Source of the DNA: Epiperipatus broadwayi
Taxonomy: Eukaryota > Onychophora > Udeonychophora > Euonychophora > Peripatidae
Length of the DNA stretch: 64,000 bases
NCBI GenBank assembly: GCA_028023455.1
Contig: JAQFVV010006293.1
Span: 1,563,844-1,627,843, forward strand
Direction: 5' to 3'
Part shown: one piece after another, positions 1 through 13,050 of the stretch
How the letters are laid out: each line of letters begins with the position of its first letter
Position numbering within the stretch: position 1 is the first letter of the stretch
Made by a program: the position numbers and the translations under genes
Notes under the pieces: model-generated
Seen by the model: only the letters and a program-made list of their open reading frames with translations
Database searches by the model: none
What the model was told of the DNA's origin: nothing

Positions 1-653
1 AGGCCACAAGCCAGAAATTAGTCTGGGGATATTGGATGAGTAGGCATTAGATAGAGATTTTATGCACAAGCCTTCTGGCATCCATTGATTACTCTGTTTA
101 GCACAGGTGGCAATACTGTATGGAGAGTTTTGCTCTGTTTATCAACAATTAATGTGCTAGTATAGGAAATGTGATCATGTGATGCTTAATGGTTTAACAC
201 CAATCCTACCTAATAGGATAGTGGTGGCTATGGTTGTAAAAGAGCCAAAGACACCAAAATGTATGGGTGCTGAACTGAGTTCAGACCCATATGACTATAT
301 AAGCTGTTGAGCTTAGATTGAAAATATTTTTTGTGTTTGCAATTTCATTCTCATAGTTTTGTAGTTAAGTGGAGATAAAAGGTGGTTGCTAGAGGGTTGC
401 ATTAGATCCTAAGATCTAGATGCAGTGCTCTCAGATCCAAAGTTCCTCACTGACGAAGGCCACAAGCCAGAATCTAGTCTGGGGATATTGGATGAGTAGA
501 CATTAGATAGGGATTTTATGCACAAGCCTTCTGGCATCCATTGATTACTCTGTTTAGCACAGGTGGCAATACTGTATGGAGAGTTTTGCTCTGTTTATCA
601 ACAATTAATGTGCTAGTATAGGAAATGTGATCATGTGATGCTTAATGGTTTAA
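1..653 (+). repeat. Tandem hammerhead-ribozyme repeat (retrozyme-like), 1.4 units
   Basis: The window opens inside a 456-bp repeat unit and runs into a second, truncated unit. The predicted ribozyme cleavage points lie after bases 23 and 479, exactly 456 bp apart, and the sequence after each is near identical (TGGGGATATTGGATGAGTAG and on). The unit carries a conserved TATA-like CTATATAAG near 295. It recurs at 17.1, 21.3-23.0, 42.9-44.0 and 56.9-58.5 kb. The second unit stops at about 653, where RTE sequence begins. There is no plausible protein; the unit is best read as a non-coding self-cleaving repeat of the retrozyme type or a PLE terminal repeat. The family assignment is inference; the repeat structure is seen directly. 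Confidence 0.85.
444..485 (+). ncRNA. Hammerhead ribozyme, degenerate core
   Basis: Stem I is TCCTCA (444-449) against TGGGGA (480-485), followed by the box CTGACGA (450-456), stem II GGC-CACAA-GCC, and then GAATC where the consensus is GAAAC. The core A-to-T change should cripple cleavage. Predicted scissile bond after C479. A better copy is at 58350-58391. Confidence 0.65.
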
Positions 654-1715
654 CCTTAATGATCTGCTGCTTTAATCACTGAAGAAACGCTTATAGAATC
701 AAATGTCTTTTCATAATCCACAAATCCAAAGCATAATGGCAATTCATATTCATTTGACCTTTCTATAACTTCTCTCAACACCCAGATATGATCTACTGTA
801 CTAAAACCACTTTTAAATCCAGCTTGTTCTTTTGGTTGGTTGAAATCCAATTTCTCCGTAAACAAGTTGTAATTATCTTGGTTAAAATTTTGTATAAAAC
901 TGATAAAAGACTGATAGGTCTGTAATTTCTAATATCTTCTTTAACACCTTTTTTAAATATTGATACTGTATTCTTCCAATCATCTGGTACATTTTTATAA
1001 TTTAGGCATTTGGTATATAAGTTTGCCAAAAAAAATTCTATTTCTTCACCTGCTTTTAATATATCGATTATAATTCCATTACTACCTGGAACTTTCCCCT
1101 TTCTCATAAATTTAATTGCATGTCTCATTTCTTCATTTAAAATCCTGGGAAATTCAGAAGATTCTTTATTACTATATAATTCTTGATAGAACTCTTCTAT
1201 CCACTTCATGATATCATTTCTCTTTTTAGTAATAGTTCCATCTTTTTTCTTATTGAAGATGTTTTCTACCAATACTTTATATTATATTCTTTTACATTAG
1301 AAATATTCTTTTCTACAGCTTTCCTTGCTAGTTCACAGTTATACTTTTTTTATATCCTTATCAATTTTTTTTTTACACCATTTTACAAAATTCGAAATAT
1401 TCTATCTTTCTTAATGCATCATTTTTATATATCTTCATATTCCTTCTTTTTTTCACAAATTCTCTAGTTTTAGAGAAAATTTTATTGGACAATTTCTGCT
1501 TTTTTCTATTAGTTATCTTTGTTGCAGTTTTTAAAGTGTATCATTTATTTTGCTATTAATTTTATTCAAATCTGAATCATATTCAAAATCTACTAACACT
1601 TGAAAACGATTTATTTGCAAGTTCTAATTTAAATTCATTAGAATGTTTCTGAAGATGAGGAATATCAACTGTAGATATTGTTTTTCTTAATTTTTTGTCT
1701 CTAGTTTTGACAAAT
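654..1715 (-). pseudogene. RTE-type LINE fragment, reverse transcriptase (broken)
   Basis: Two overlapping open frames on the minus strand (1272-793 and 865-656) together cover part of a LINE reverse transcriptase. The first has the fingers motif KVPGSNGI (family form KAPGPDGI) and NYRPISLLSVLYKILTKII, a hallmark of this RT class. The second continues with GFSTVDHIWVLREVIE and LCFGFVDYEKTFDSI. A frameshift around 860 separates them. Upstream on the minus strand (to about 1715) lies the endonuclease-RT linker. The fragment aligns with 5737-6870 of the fuller copy at 4.7-7.6 kb. It lacks the endonuclease and the 3' end; its 3' side abuts the hammerhead repeat. It is a dead fragment. Confidence 0.85.
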
Positions 1716-2829
1716 AATTTTCATTTAATATTATAATTAAGTCTATAGAATATTATACTTTTTTTTTTTTTTTGCAGAATACAAGATAATCTATTATTAT
1801 GTAGATATCCATTGTATATATAATTATATGTAAATACAATTAGACATCTTTTTATCTGTACTCTGGTGTTAGTGATTCATAATTTTTCATATTTATAAAT
1901 AAATAGAAATAATTCTTTTCTCTCTCTCTTTATTACTTCAGATTCTGTGAGCATTTATTAGTAAATATTTATTGAGCTAATTATTTTATTTGGCAAGGGA
2001 ATTGCAGCTTGAGGTGGTGAAGGATTCTTTTTTTTTTTTTTTGTAATTTTTAAATCATCAAAAAATGATAGATATGGTTATCCACATGAAAATATTATTT
2101 ATCACAGGCAGATTTTTAAATAAATTTATGTGATTTAATTGATTGCTATATAAAATGATGAATTCCAAAGATATAAATGTCAGTTTTTTTGTTCCATATA
2201 TGTATTAAAAAAAATATTGTAGAATCTTAACAATTACTAAATCTTGGAATTATATTTATTAACAATTTTTTGTTAAAGCTTAATTTTCAGTATACACCTG
2301 AGTTTTGTTTTATGTGGATTATTTTAATGTGATTTTGAAGTTATGCGATTTATATTTCTTCTTAATATCTTTCATATTTCACTATAATTATTAGAAATCA
2401 AGAAATTTAAATTATTAATAACTTATTTTGACTTGAAATACTTTTTTTTTTCCCTCAAAAATATAACGTTATATTAGCAGCTAACATAAATATGGTCTGA
2501 AGCTGTATTTAGCTTCTATGTAAATAACCTATTTATACTAATGAGTAAATAATAATAATAGATTTATATTTACATATAAAAATATCGCAATAAATATTCA
2601 AAAAAATTAAACTTTTAAAATGTATTTTGTTATATATAACAGAAATAAATAATCTTTTAGATTTTTAAAATAAAAAATGAAGATTTTATAAACTGAAAAT
2701 AATCTTTAATGATAATGTATAATCTTTTTGTTTTGATTGCAATCTCATTTTTTAAATATAGAAACAGAAAACCATTAATACAGCACAAGACTGAAAATGG
2801 TGCTAGTTGTACATCACATCAAGAATAAA
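1716..2829. other. AT-rich stretch without recognisable features
   Basis: Homopolymer T runs (1756-1772, 2028-2042) and AT-rich sequence. I see no gene, RNA or repeat with a recognisable partner here. Confidence 0.5.
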
Positions 2830-2925
2830 AATAAAGTGGCTAACAGGTTTCTCTGGGCATAATTGCTGAGAGGTTTTTGACTTTGTTTAAGGAGAAGCCA
2901 CAATATATCACATCATATTGAATCT
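2830..2925 (+). repeat. LINE 3' end (CACATCA-tailed family)
   Basis: A roughly 95-bp piece (GTGGCTAACAGGTTTCTCTG, ending in a CACATC-rich tail) matches the sequence after the broken LINE frames at 22480-22575 and a copy at 31905-31982. Because at 22.5 kb it sits downstream of an RT-type C-terminus, I read it as the 3' end of that LINE. Only the tail is present here, as expected of a strongly 5'-truncated insertion. Confidence 0.6.
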
Positions 2926-4734
2926 GATTTCTTGCCAGCTTATAAACGAACGCTAGCAGTAATAATTAAAATATGTATGAAAAATGTAAAATTAAATACT
3001 GTAGTAATAAAAAAAGTAAAAAAAGTTTGTCTTGTATTAATTTTTTTCAAATATTTGAAATTTTTTATTAGTCATACTTTATTTGCTTATTTTTTTAATG
3101 CGAATTTTAAAATAATTTTTCCTTGTTGCTTTGCTTTTATGCGAATTCTGAAAATTACAGCATTTATCCCCCATTTTTCAAGGTAAGTTAAGTCTATTTT
3201 TGTGCAATTTTTTTTAATGCTGGTTTTCTGTGGAACCTATCTACCACATAAAATGAGACCCAGGTGTATATGGAGCAGAATTAAAACAGAGATATATCCT
3301 TATTTTTTGAGATAACTTTCCATTTTTTTTAACCATTTGATTCATAAATAATAAACATCAATTCTGATGACAACATATATTTAACATATGAATATATATA
3401 TATAATTAAAAAAATTTCTTATAAAATCCTTGAAATGTTTTATCTGCCAATTGTATTAATTTATATATATATATAAATCTACAATCATCTATATTTCTAT
3501 GAGGCAACAGTTTTTAAAGAAATTATGGTTTTAACTATATTGATACACCTGAGATCATATGGTAAAATACAAAACAAAAGTATATAAAACAAATCAATTG
3601 TATTTTCAGCAATTTAACTAATATGAAATATTTTATAGCATATTATATTATAGCTATTGTATGCTGTGTAAATTAATTCAGTGATAAATTAATAACTCAT
3701 CCATGAATCTAAGCTCAATTCTATCACTTTCAGTGCTTGAATGTTAAATAATCTTTTGAATTATCAGCCATTTGATTTATAATTTTTTTATTATGACTAT
3801 AAGTGAAAGATTTATTAAGATAACAAGAGTTTTCACAAATATTTTTGATATGTCACAGATGAGGGCTATAAGCATGTCAATCCATCTGAGATTATATAAG
3901 AAACAAACTAAAAACAAAGTTATTAAGCTACCAGCACTATAACTATATAGCACATATCTAATATGGAATATTTTATAGTGTTCTATATTATAGTTATGAT
4001 AAAAAGATTTGTTATAGATATTAGATATTATAAACATGTTACTCAGTATTGCTTTTTTAGTATTATTTACTACATTTTTTTTTATTGCATAGCAGAAAAC
4101 ATTGAATGTTAATTTGTTATTTATGATAAAGTGCACTTAGAAATAAATTCAAGAGGGTTAAATAATTTTTTTTTCCGATAAAGTTGATTGCAGGATGATA
4201 ATTCCACACTGTGGGCAATCAAATATTGCAAAATCAATTGGAAAATTAATAGAGAAGATAATATGAGTAAATATGAGAAATTTTTACCAGGTTGCCCATT
4301 GATAATGATCAGAATAACAATATTCTAATAAATTACATCAGTCAATTAATATCCATCATTAGATGCACTATTTATAATTACTGTTTAACTGAAAGTCATG
4401 ATGATTATGACCATCTAAAGAGAAAATATCAAAAGTGCAAATTACAACAATAATCAGAATGAAGGCAAAGAGGAGAATGATTTAGATATCTAGCTAAATT
4501 ATCATGATTAAATTAACTAAATATATATATTTTATTCTTATTTTGTATTATATACTTGTGATATTCTTAATCATATAAATGTGGATGTCATGTCATTAAC
4601 CAAAACTTTACATATAATAGTATTTGCAATTCATTGATTAAAATGAAAAAAAAATCTATTTTTAGTAGATTTATTCCCATCCATTTTTGACCAAATCTAG
4701 TCTGAGCAAAGCATAAAGACTAGATCTTAATTTA
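2926..4734. other. AT-rich stretch without recognisable features
   Basis: A/T runs and (TA)n blocks (3391-3402, 3463-3474). Short open frames exist (2932-3186 +, 4136-3777 -) but are lysine-, asparagine-, phenylalanine- and isoleucine-rich with no domain signature; I treat them as chance. Confidence 0.5.
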
Positions 4735-4872
4735 GATGACATCATCATCATCAACAACCATTATTAATCCACTGCAGGATGAAGGTTTCTCCAAGCTCAA
4801 TCCGACTTTTTCAATCGTTAATTTCTCTTCTCCACATTACCCCTGCACACTTCCTTATTTCATCCATCAATC

Positions 4873-5079
4873 TTACATGTGTCTCTTTCTCGGTCTTTTA
4901 CAATCTCTTGGAATCCAGTGTAAGATTTCAATTATACATCTATTATTATCATCTCTTCTAACAATATGTCTAGCCCAACTCCACTTAAGTCTTTTAATTT
5001 TTTCAATGAGGTCAGTAATACCTGTTTCTTCTCTTACTGATATATTGCATTTTCGAGCTCTTCTTGTTGCTCCTATCAT
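4873..5079 (-). pseudogene. RTE C-terminal segment
   Basis: A 68-residue frame reads GITDLIEKIKRLKWSWARHIVRRDDN, the RTE C-terminal signature (family form GI.dii...klrWaGHi.R). It lies just upstream of the element's 3' end, as expected, and confirms orientation and near completeness of the copy. Confidence 0.8.
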
Positions 5080-5589
5080 TCATCTCTCCATACTTCTTTG
5101 AGTGGTCTGAAGTCTCCGTATTGCTCTTCTATTAAGTGTCCAAGTTTCATAGCCATAAGTAAGAACTGGTAAAACATTTATTAACAACCTTCCTTTTCAA
5201 ACACATAGGCATATTTCCTTTTAGTATCAAGGTATTTCTACAAAAAGCACTCCAACTAAGTTTAATTCTATGATTAATTTCATCCATTATGTTTCCATCG
5301 GTATTAATAATCTGATCAAAGTATTTGTAGCTTAGCTGTTAACTTCTTCTAACTCATCATAATCAATCTTTATTTTCATATTTTGAGAAAATCCATTGAA
5401 CATTACTTTAGTCTTTTTAACATTTATCTTTAGTCTTTACTCTCCTACTTTCATCTGATAACCCCTGCAATATTTCCTGCAACTCTAAAGCATTATTTGC
5501 AAAAATAACTACATCATCTGAATATTCTAAATGACTTAAATAATCTCCACTTACTTTCACTCCTTTAGTTTCCCATTTTAATCCACGAA

Positions 5590-6305
5590 ATACTTCTTGC
5601 AGCCCTGCTGTAAAACATTTTCGAGATATGGAGTCACTGTCTTACACCCTTCTCAATGTTGACTTTTCTAGTATCATTATGTAATCTAATTGTTGCTGTT
5701 GCATTTTTATAAATATTCTTCAAAATATGACAACATCCTTGATGATCCAATGCTTTAATCACTGAGGAAATGTTTATAGAATCAAATGCATTTTCATAAT
5801 CTACAAATCCAAAACATAATGGCAACTCATATTCATTTGATTTTTCTATAACTTCTCTTAATACCTGGATATGATCTACTGTACTAAAACCACTTTTAAA
5901 TCCAGCTTGTTTTCTTGGTTGGTAGAAATCCCATGTTCTCTGTAGATGAGTTGTAATTATCTTGGTAAAAATTTTGTATAAAACTGATAAAAGATTGATA
6001 GGTCTGTAATTTCTAACATCTTCTTTATCATTTTTTTTTAAATATTAATATTAATATTGCATTCTTCCAATCATCTGGTACATCTTTATCATTTAGACAT
6101 TTGGTATATAACTTTGCTAAAAAAAAATTCTATTTTTTCACCTGCTTCTTTTAATATATCAATTATAATTCCATCATTGCCTGGAGCTTTTCCTTTCTTC
6201 ATAAATTTACTTGCATGTCTCACTTTTTCATTTAAAATTCTGAGCAATTCGGAATATATAATAGATATAAGATGTACTTGTTCTTTATTACTATATAATT
6301 ATTGA
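5590..6305 (-). pseudogene. RTE reverse transcriptase domain (broken)
   Basis: Minus-strand sequence in several frames covers the RT fingers and palm. The best block (5825-5634) reads LCFGFVDYENAFDSINISSV, the RT motif with the first catalytic aspartate in FVDYE, then IKALDHQGCCHILKNIYKNATATIRLH. Upstream, around 6150-6190 and 5890-6060, degraded KAPGPDGI-like and NYRPISLL-like stretches remain. No single frame spans the domain. Confidence 0.75.
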
Positions 6306-6483
6306 TAGAAGTCTTCTTCCCATTTCATGATGTCATTTTTCTTTTCTTCCCATTTCATGATATCATCTTTCTTTTTAATAATAATTCCATCTTTTTTTCT
6401 TATTCCAGATGTAAATTTCCTACCAATACTAAAATGTTGTTTTACACTCTTGAGACTTTTATTCTCATGTACAGCTTTTCTTA

Positions 6484-6975
6484 CTAGTTCACAGTTATAC
6501 TTTCTTCTAGCATTTTCAACTCTTTTCTGCACAATTTTACAAATTCGAGGTATTTAATTCTTTTTAATACATCATTTTTGTATATTTTCATATTCCTTTT
6601 TTTCTTCATAAATTCTCTAGTCTCAGTAGAAATTTTATTGGTTAATTGCTGCTTCTTTCTACCAGCTGTCTTTGTTGCAGTTTTTAAAAGTGTATCAGTT
6701 ATTTTCATATTAATTTCATTCAAATCTGAATTATGCTCAAAATCTACTAATACTTGAAACCGATTTCTAAGTTCTAATTTAAATTCATTAGGAAGTTTCT
6801 GAAGATTAGGAATATCAACTGTAAATATTGTTTTTCTTAATAATTTTTGTCTCTCTAGTTTCGCATTAACATATATCTTACATCTTACTAATTGATGATC
6901 ACTTCCTGTGTTAAATTTATTAAGAACATTACAATCTTGAAATATGTATTTTTTGTTAGTCAAAATATAATCCAA
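6484..6975 (-). pseudogene. RTE endonuclease C-terminus and linker
   Basis: A 163-residue frame begins MDYILTNKKYIFQDCNVLNKFNTGSDHQLV: the IDYIL and SDH motifs closing the endonuclease fold, the latter supplying the catalytic aspartate-histidine pair. The rest is the basic, helix-rich linker leading to the RT (KKQQLTNKISTETREFMKKKRN). It continues the block at 7019-7504 in another frame, so at least one frameshift separates them. Confidence 0.8.
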
Positions 6976-7018
6976 TTCTGCTGTAACTTCATTTGGATGC
7001 TTCTATGTTCATTTCCTT

Positions 7019-7504
7019 TTAACATTTTCCTAAAAAAAAAAAAGAATTGATAATATAAAGTTTTTCTGCAAATTCCACAAGTCTTTGTCTTCTCTCATTT
7101 CTATTACCATAACCAAAATTACCCACAGCACTTTCATCTTTCATTTGTTTACCAATTCTAGCATTAAAGTCTCCCATAACAATTTTAAAAGCCTTTGGTA
7201 GATCCATATAAAAATCTTTTATTACTTCATCATTATGAGAACTTGTTGGGGCATAAACCTCAATTATCTGCATTTGGTATCTGCTATTAAGTTGTATAAC
7301 TAATCTTGCCACTCTGTTTGATACACCATCAATCTCCACAATGTTGTTCTTCCACTTTTTATTTATAATGAATCCTACTCCTTTTGTATTTTCAATATTT
7401 GTGCCTTTATAGTAGATTACATGTTCACTTTTTAAATCAATTGTTTCTTCGCCTTTTCTTTTAATTTCACAAAGTCCAATAATGTCCCATTTAATATAAG
7501 ACAA
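7019..7504 (-). pseudogene. RTE endonuclease domain (APE-like)
   Basis: A 161-residue frame encodes most of an apurinic-like endonuclease, the enzyme that nicks target DNA for target-primed reverse transcription. Visible motifs: IKWDIIGLCEIKRKGEE near the start (catalytic E of the LCE/LSE motif), NTKGVGFIINKKW, VYAPTSS, and IVMGDFNARIG, which carries the catalytic D and N. It matches the craniofacial-development-protein-2-like annotations common in invertebrate genomes, which are RTE endonucleases. The frame ends just after a poly-A run (7030-7043 on the plus strand, poly-T to A), where a slip probably broke the join to the RT; the C-terminal SDH motif appears separately near 6895 (GSDHQLVRCKIY). 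Confidence 0.85.
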
Positions 7505-7612
7505 TTCTTCTAATTAATGGTGATGCAGTGACAAAAGAGAGTAGATCAAATAACAATTAAGCAAACATTATTTATTTATACACACATATATATTTAATAG
7601 AATACACATAAT

Positions 7613-8062
7613 AAATTTTACATAAGAAAATATAAATGATTACTTTCAGGCTAAAATTATGATAATTCTTTGTTAAAGTTCATTTTATTTAAAATAAAAT
7701 ATCTAGACCATTATTTAAAAGTATATTTACCCAGGTTTTCATTTGTGTGTATTTTTCATTGGTTTTGATTCCCACCTCCATCGATGGCTTCATGGCTTTC
7801 CTTCCAGGTTTCTGTTGAAGAATAGGGGAGAGAGAGAGTATAAATTTTACATAAAATATAAATGATTACTTTCAGGCTAAAATTATGATAATGTTTTGTT
7901 AAAGTTCATTTTATTTAAAATAAAATATTTAGGCCATTATTTAAAAGTATATTTACCCAGGTTTTCATTTGTGTGTATTTTTCATTGGTTTTGATTCCCA
8001 CCTCCATCGATGGCTTCATGGCTTTCCTTCCAGGTTTCTGTTGAAGAATGGGGGGGGGGAGA
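7613..8062. repeat. Tandem duplication, two units of about 227 bp
   Basis: Sequence 7613-7840 is repeated at 7841-8062 with only a few differences; the block TACTTTCAGGCTAAAATTAT occurs at 7641 and 7868. It lies just beyond the 5' side of the RTE copy at 4.7-7.6 kb. Each unit ends in a G/A run (GGGGAGAGAGAG). No coding potential. Confidence 0.85.
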
Positions 8063-10689
8063 GTATGTGACAGCATCTATTTACAATCTAGGCATTTGTT
8101 CTGGGCATTGATTCCAGGTGAATAGTTGATTTTTTTTGGTGAGGACTAGGGGCATGAAACCCAGTTGAATATCCTATGGTTGTCTAGCAATGCATGTTGC
8201 TGACTGTGGCTTCTGTATTCTTTAGAGTGGATCCAAATGGATCTGACTATAACAAAAATCTGAACTGAACTCAAACTGAATCTGAACTGAATTTGAAATG
8301 AACTGGATAACTAACCAAATTAAGCAATGAATAATGTACTGAATGAAGAGCAGACTGAAGAACAATAGCCAAGTCATCCTTTTATATCTTACCTCTCACA
8401 TTGTTTATTTCCTTATTGTAGCTTTAATTAATCATAATTTAAATCTATTTTTTAATTAATTTTTACATTTCATTTTATCTAATCTTTTTTCTAGATTTAT
8501 CTAATATCTTATCATCCAGGAATTTTTTCAAATTAATTCCATTCCTACTAATGAGATATTTTAACAAAATTTTCTTTTATAACTAATTTTGTTTTATATT
8601 TATTTATTTTTAGATATTTTATTCTTTTAACATTTACTTTTTTTTCTCAATTTAATTTATAAAAAGAAAAGCATGTTTTAAAATCTCTATTTTTTTCTAA
8701 TTCTTTTCCCTACTTGCTTTTAATAAACACAACCTTTTACTTTTTACAAAACTACATTTTAAAACTATTTCTGAAATAATGATTTCTTTAACTATTTTTT
8801 TTTCATAATAAATTTGATTATGTTTTTAAATTATGAAATATGTAATGCAGTTGTATATAAGTTTTATAACATATACATTGATAGCATTACAATTTATATA
8901 CTATAATCAAAAATATTAATTGTGTATAAAATGGCAAGTGTCATTTTTATTTTGCAATGATAAATTTTATCATTATGAAAATAATAAATTGAAAAATATT
9001 GAAAAATTTATAAAAGACCTGACTGAAGTTGGATATAATAATAAATAAAATTTCTGTACTTTATGTCAATTTGAAAAATTTAACAATATAATAAAGAAGC
9101 AAGAAATTAATGATAAAAAAATGGATATCTATTCCATATGTTCAAATGCTTAAACTAAATTTGTTAAAAATACATAGAAAAACATAACATTTCATTTTGT
9201 GTACCATTTAATTGATTGATTAGTAAATCAAAAATATGATCCTTTGGAATAAACAAGTAATATTGTGCATCAAATTTTATGTAAATGCAAAGCTTCATAT
9301 ATAGGTGAATCAAGATATAGCATTGAGAAACAGTTGAAATAATATTTTATATAAATATATCAAAAATAATAATAATAATGACTTTTTAATATCATCATCT
9401 GTTTTCTTTTTCTTTGCTCATGAAAAAAAACCCATGTAATTTTATTTTCAATTTTGATCTGGAAAACATTAGAATTTTCAAATGTAATAAAATCAAAAAG
9501 GCAATTTTGATAAATAAAAACAATGATGGCATCCACTTAAATTTCAAAGATTTACTGTTGAATAATGCCTATTAGTAATATTTATTATCACTATTAATAC
9601 TTTATTGTTTTATTATTATTACAGTAATTAATCTATAGTAAATATTTTATTTGATATTAATATAAATTTAGGGATACAGCAATTATATAAGTTTATATAT
9701 AGGTTTATGTTAGTATTTTTATGTTCTTGGGAGCGTTTATGAAACATCTGGTTAATCTTTATTTTTAGTAATTTGCCATTTCATTCAGCTTTCTATATAA
9801 AATGTTTTTAGCATTTCACTTTTAGAGCTACATCATGAATTTTAATAAAATATATATATACGTTTATTAGATGAAAAAGAAAATTAATTTTATATTTTTT
9901 ATTAAATTCAATTTAACAATTTTCTATAAATCATTTGCATTGAGTTGTCATAGAATTATTTCAGTTATGAACCAACCATTCATTATTTATTTTAAATTTA
10001 AACCAGTTGTAAGTGCAGTATATATATACTTTAATTTTTTTGATAATCTCAGGAACTTTGTAGTTGTAAATACAACCAGTGAATTTTAAAACCTGATTTA
10101 TTATTATAATTTTTTATACATGTATTAATATATATGTATGCTTGTATATAAAATAGTTTATATGTATGTATAGCCACAAAGTCATTTAAGTATATTTATA
10201 TGTTTAATTCGCCTTTCTTCTTTTTCTCTCTTTTTTAGAGATGAAAAAAATGAAGAGGGTTGTCATGTGTAAATGTTACATGATTTACGAATTTTAGTAA
10301 TTAATAGTTTTTAAAATTATTTCATTATTTAAATCTTTTATAGCTTTTTGAATTGCGTAATTTACAACATCATTATTATTAACTAAATGTTACTTAATTT
10401 AGTAAACTAATTTTCTCATTAAAATATATTTTCTACCATTATTTATTTTTACTTCAAAAGTTTTTCATGACAAGTTTAAATTTAAATCTTTTAATGACAT
10501 TAGGATTATGTTTTAGATATTTTAATGTCTGTTCTATCTGTTGGTTAAATAATTATTTTATTATAGATATTTATAAAATTATTATTATTAGTTAACATTT
10601 TCAGTAACATCATTTGCTAACTTTTCTTTATTATCAAACATTCAAAAGTCAAAGTGATTATATTAGGAAATGTATATATAAACACATAC
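8063..10689. other. Mostly AT-rich; one less AT-rich block at its start
   Basis: 8063-8390 is less AT-rich and contains a short internally repetitive run (8252-8310, variants of CTGAACTGAA). I cannot assign it. The remainder is AT-rich with no gene, RNA or element that I recognise. Confidence 0.45.
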
Positions 10690-13050
10690 TCTATCGTCAT
10701 TTTAGCTAATCTACTGCAAGATAAAAAGTCCCCAAATTTAATCCACTTTTATTGATCTATAACTTTTTTCTCTATATCATTCCAATATGATTTCTATCTA
10801 TCTCTCTTATTTTACAATTTCTTCAAATCAAGTTTAAAATTTTGGTTTTCTATGTTTTGTCATTCTTTTAGAAATATACTCAATCCAATTCCATTTTAGC
10901 CTCTTAATACTCTTAATGATATCAGTAATATCTGTGCCCCTCTCTCTTGAAATTTTTGCTTTACATCTATTATTCCCAAAGAAATGTCTTAAAGTTTTGC
11001 GGCATGATCTGAAGTTTCTGCCTTGTTCCTTTTATTAAATGTGCAAATCTTAGAACCATAAAAAGCATCATTTAAAACAATTATTAAACATGTTCATTTT
11101 CTAGCGTATGAACACTCGGTTTAATTCTAGAATCAATATTATCTATATAGGTATATGCAAGTGGTAACTACTAATTTTCTACCGAGTTTTAAAATTATTT
11201 TAATTTTTTTTTAGCATTTATCTTTAATTGTATTTGATTTTTATCTGATAATTGTTGTAAAATTTCTTGAAACTGAAAATAACTGGTTTAATTAATCTAT
11301 CTATTTCCCCCTTTTGATTTCTCTTTTTAATTTGCAAAAAACTTTCTATAAAACTGCTGTAAATCATGTAATTAATTACTGTTATTGCATTTTGATAAAT
11401 ATTTTTAAGAATTTGACCTTGCCCTGGATTTATGTCTTCATGTTGTAAAGTTTTAATCATTGTGTAAATTTGTAGAATCAAATACCTATTTATAGCTAAC
11501 AAGTTTATAACATAATGACAACTCTTACTGATATTTCTAGTAATACTGGGATGTGTGATATATTGTGCTATAACCATGGTTGAATCCAACTTGTTTTGTT
11601 CTTTTGATTATTTTGAGTTCAAAGTTTTCAAAAAAATGGATAGTCCTGATTTTAGTAAAGATTTGTAGAACTGATAAAAAAAAAAAGCATATGTGTGTAA
11701 TTGCTTTTTCCAATCATTTAGTATTTTTTTAATCATTTATCCATTTAATATCTATTATTGACAACAATTTCTATAATTCATTCTCTTTTAAAATATTTTT
11801 AATGATTCTATCATTTCCTGAGATTTTTCTATCATGCATAAATATATTAGGAACTTCAAAAGATGTTATAATTATAAAGATTAATTTGTATTTTCTTTTA
11901 CTTTATTATTATATAATTCTTTGTAGAATTTTTCTACATACTCCATGCTGTCATCTCTTTTATTTTGTAATAATGATTTTTTCTTCAATTTTTTTTTCTA
12001 AATCAAAATATTTTACATTTTTGAGACTTTTCTTTTTTTCTGTGGCTTTCCTTATTATTTATCACAGTTATATTTTTTTATATTAACTATTTTTCATAAC
12101 ATTTTATTAATCTACAGATATTCAGTTCTTTTGTGTACATTATTTTAAAATATTTTTATATTTCTTCATTTTTCATAGATAGCTTTGTATAATTTGAAAA
12201 TTTACTGGAGAATTGCTGCATTTTTGTGTTGGATATTTATATAGTTTTTATTTAAGTATTCATTATCTTCTTATTAATCTTCCATGAATGATCCATCTTC
12301 AAAATTTGATAATATTTTAAAACAATTTAAAAATTGTGGCTTGAATTTGATCAGAGTATCTTTTAATATCTCATCTATTGGATCGGTCTTTTTTAATAGC
12401 TTTTATTTTATTAGTTTTGCATTCACTACTTAATGATCACTTATTAAGCACATTATAGTTGAAATACTTATTTATTAATAGGTCAAAATTTAATTCAATT
12501 ATGCTGTGCCTTTAATTAAATGCTTTGTCCTTTCTCACACTTGCCTCCAAATACAAATTTATCTATAACACTTCATCTTCCAATCATTTTTCAGTTTGAG
12601 TATTAAAATATTCCATGACAGTTTTAAAATGTTTAGCCTCATCAAAAATCTTTTGTATATATATACATATTTCATTATAATGAGAATTTGTAAGGATATA
12701 CACGAGTTATTTGCATTATGTATCTTCTATTAAATTAAATGATTAATATAATATAGCATCAATCTTCACAATGTTCCCTCTTTAAATATGCTTTTAATAT
12801 TTATGCCTTTATAGTAAAGGTATAGCAATTTTTCAAATTCATTGATTCTTCAGTTTTTATTTATTTTTGTAACTTCACAAAGTCTGAAATGATCTATTTT
12901 ATTCTAATTCATGTAGCCTTTTTCCTTTGAGAGTAATCTACAGTTGTAGCTTGTTAAATAAAAGGTCATCATTAAATGATAACCTACATTAATAGGTGTG
13001 GGCTTTTCAGTACTCTCTACCTTGAATTACCAATCATTGTTTTGGTACTC
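10690..13050 (-). pseudogene. RTE-type LINE copy, heavily degraded
   Basis: The left end (CTAATCTACTGCAAGATAAA near 10706) matches the 3' region of the RTE copy at 4.75 kb, and the order of shorter matches to RT and endonuclease follows through to about 13.0 kb, with small deletions and many stops. The right part around 12900-13045 matches the sequence beyond the endonuclease start in the copy at 44.8-47.6 kb. No frame of useful length survives. Older than the copy at 4.7-7.6 kb. Confidence 0.75.

Larger units (their letters stand above)
4735..7550 (-). mobile_element. RTE-type LINE, nearly full length, inactivated
   Basis: This is the most complete RTE copy. Read on the minus strand it runs from the endonuclease start (about 7540) through the RT to a short 3' end with a (GAT)n tail (seen as ATC repeats at 4738-4755). 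RTE elements typically have very short 3' regions ending in simple trinucleotide repeats. The order endonuclease, linker, RT, C-terminal domain is intact, but frameshifts and stops split the frame into at least four blocks, so it cannot act in cis. Two older copies in the same orientation lie at 10.7-13 and 44.8-47.6 kb, and a plus-strand piece starts at 63.73 kb. A ~30-bp tandem duplication sits at about 6316-6366 in the linker/RT junction. Confidence 0.9.
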
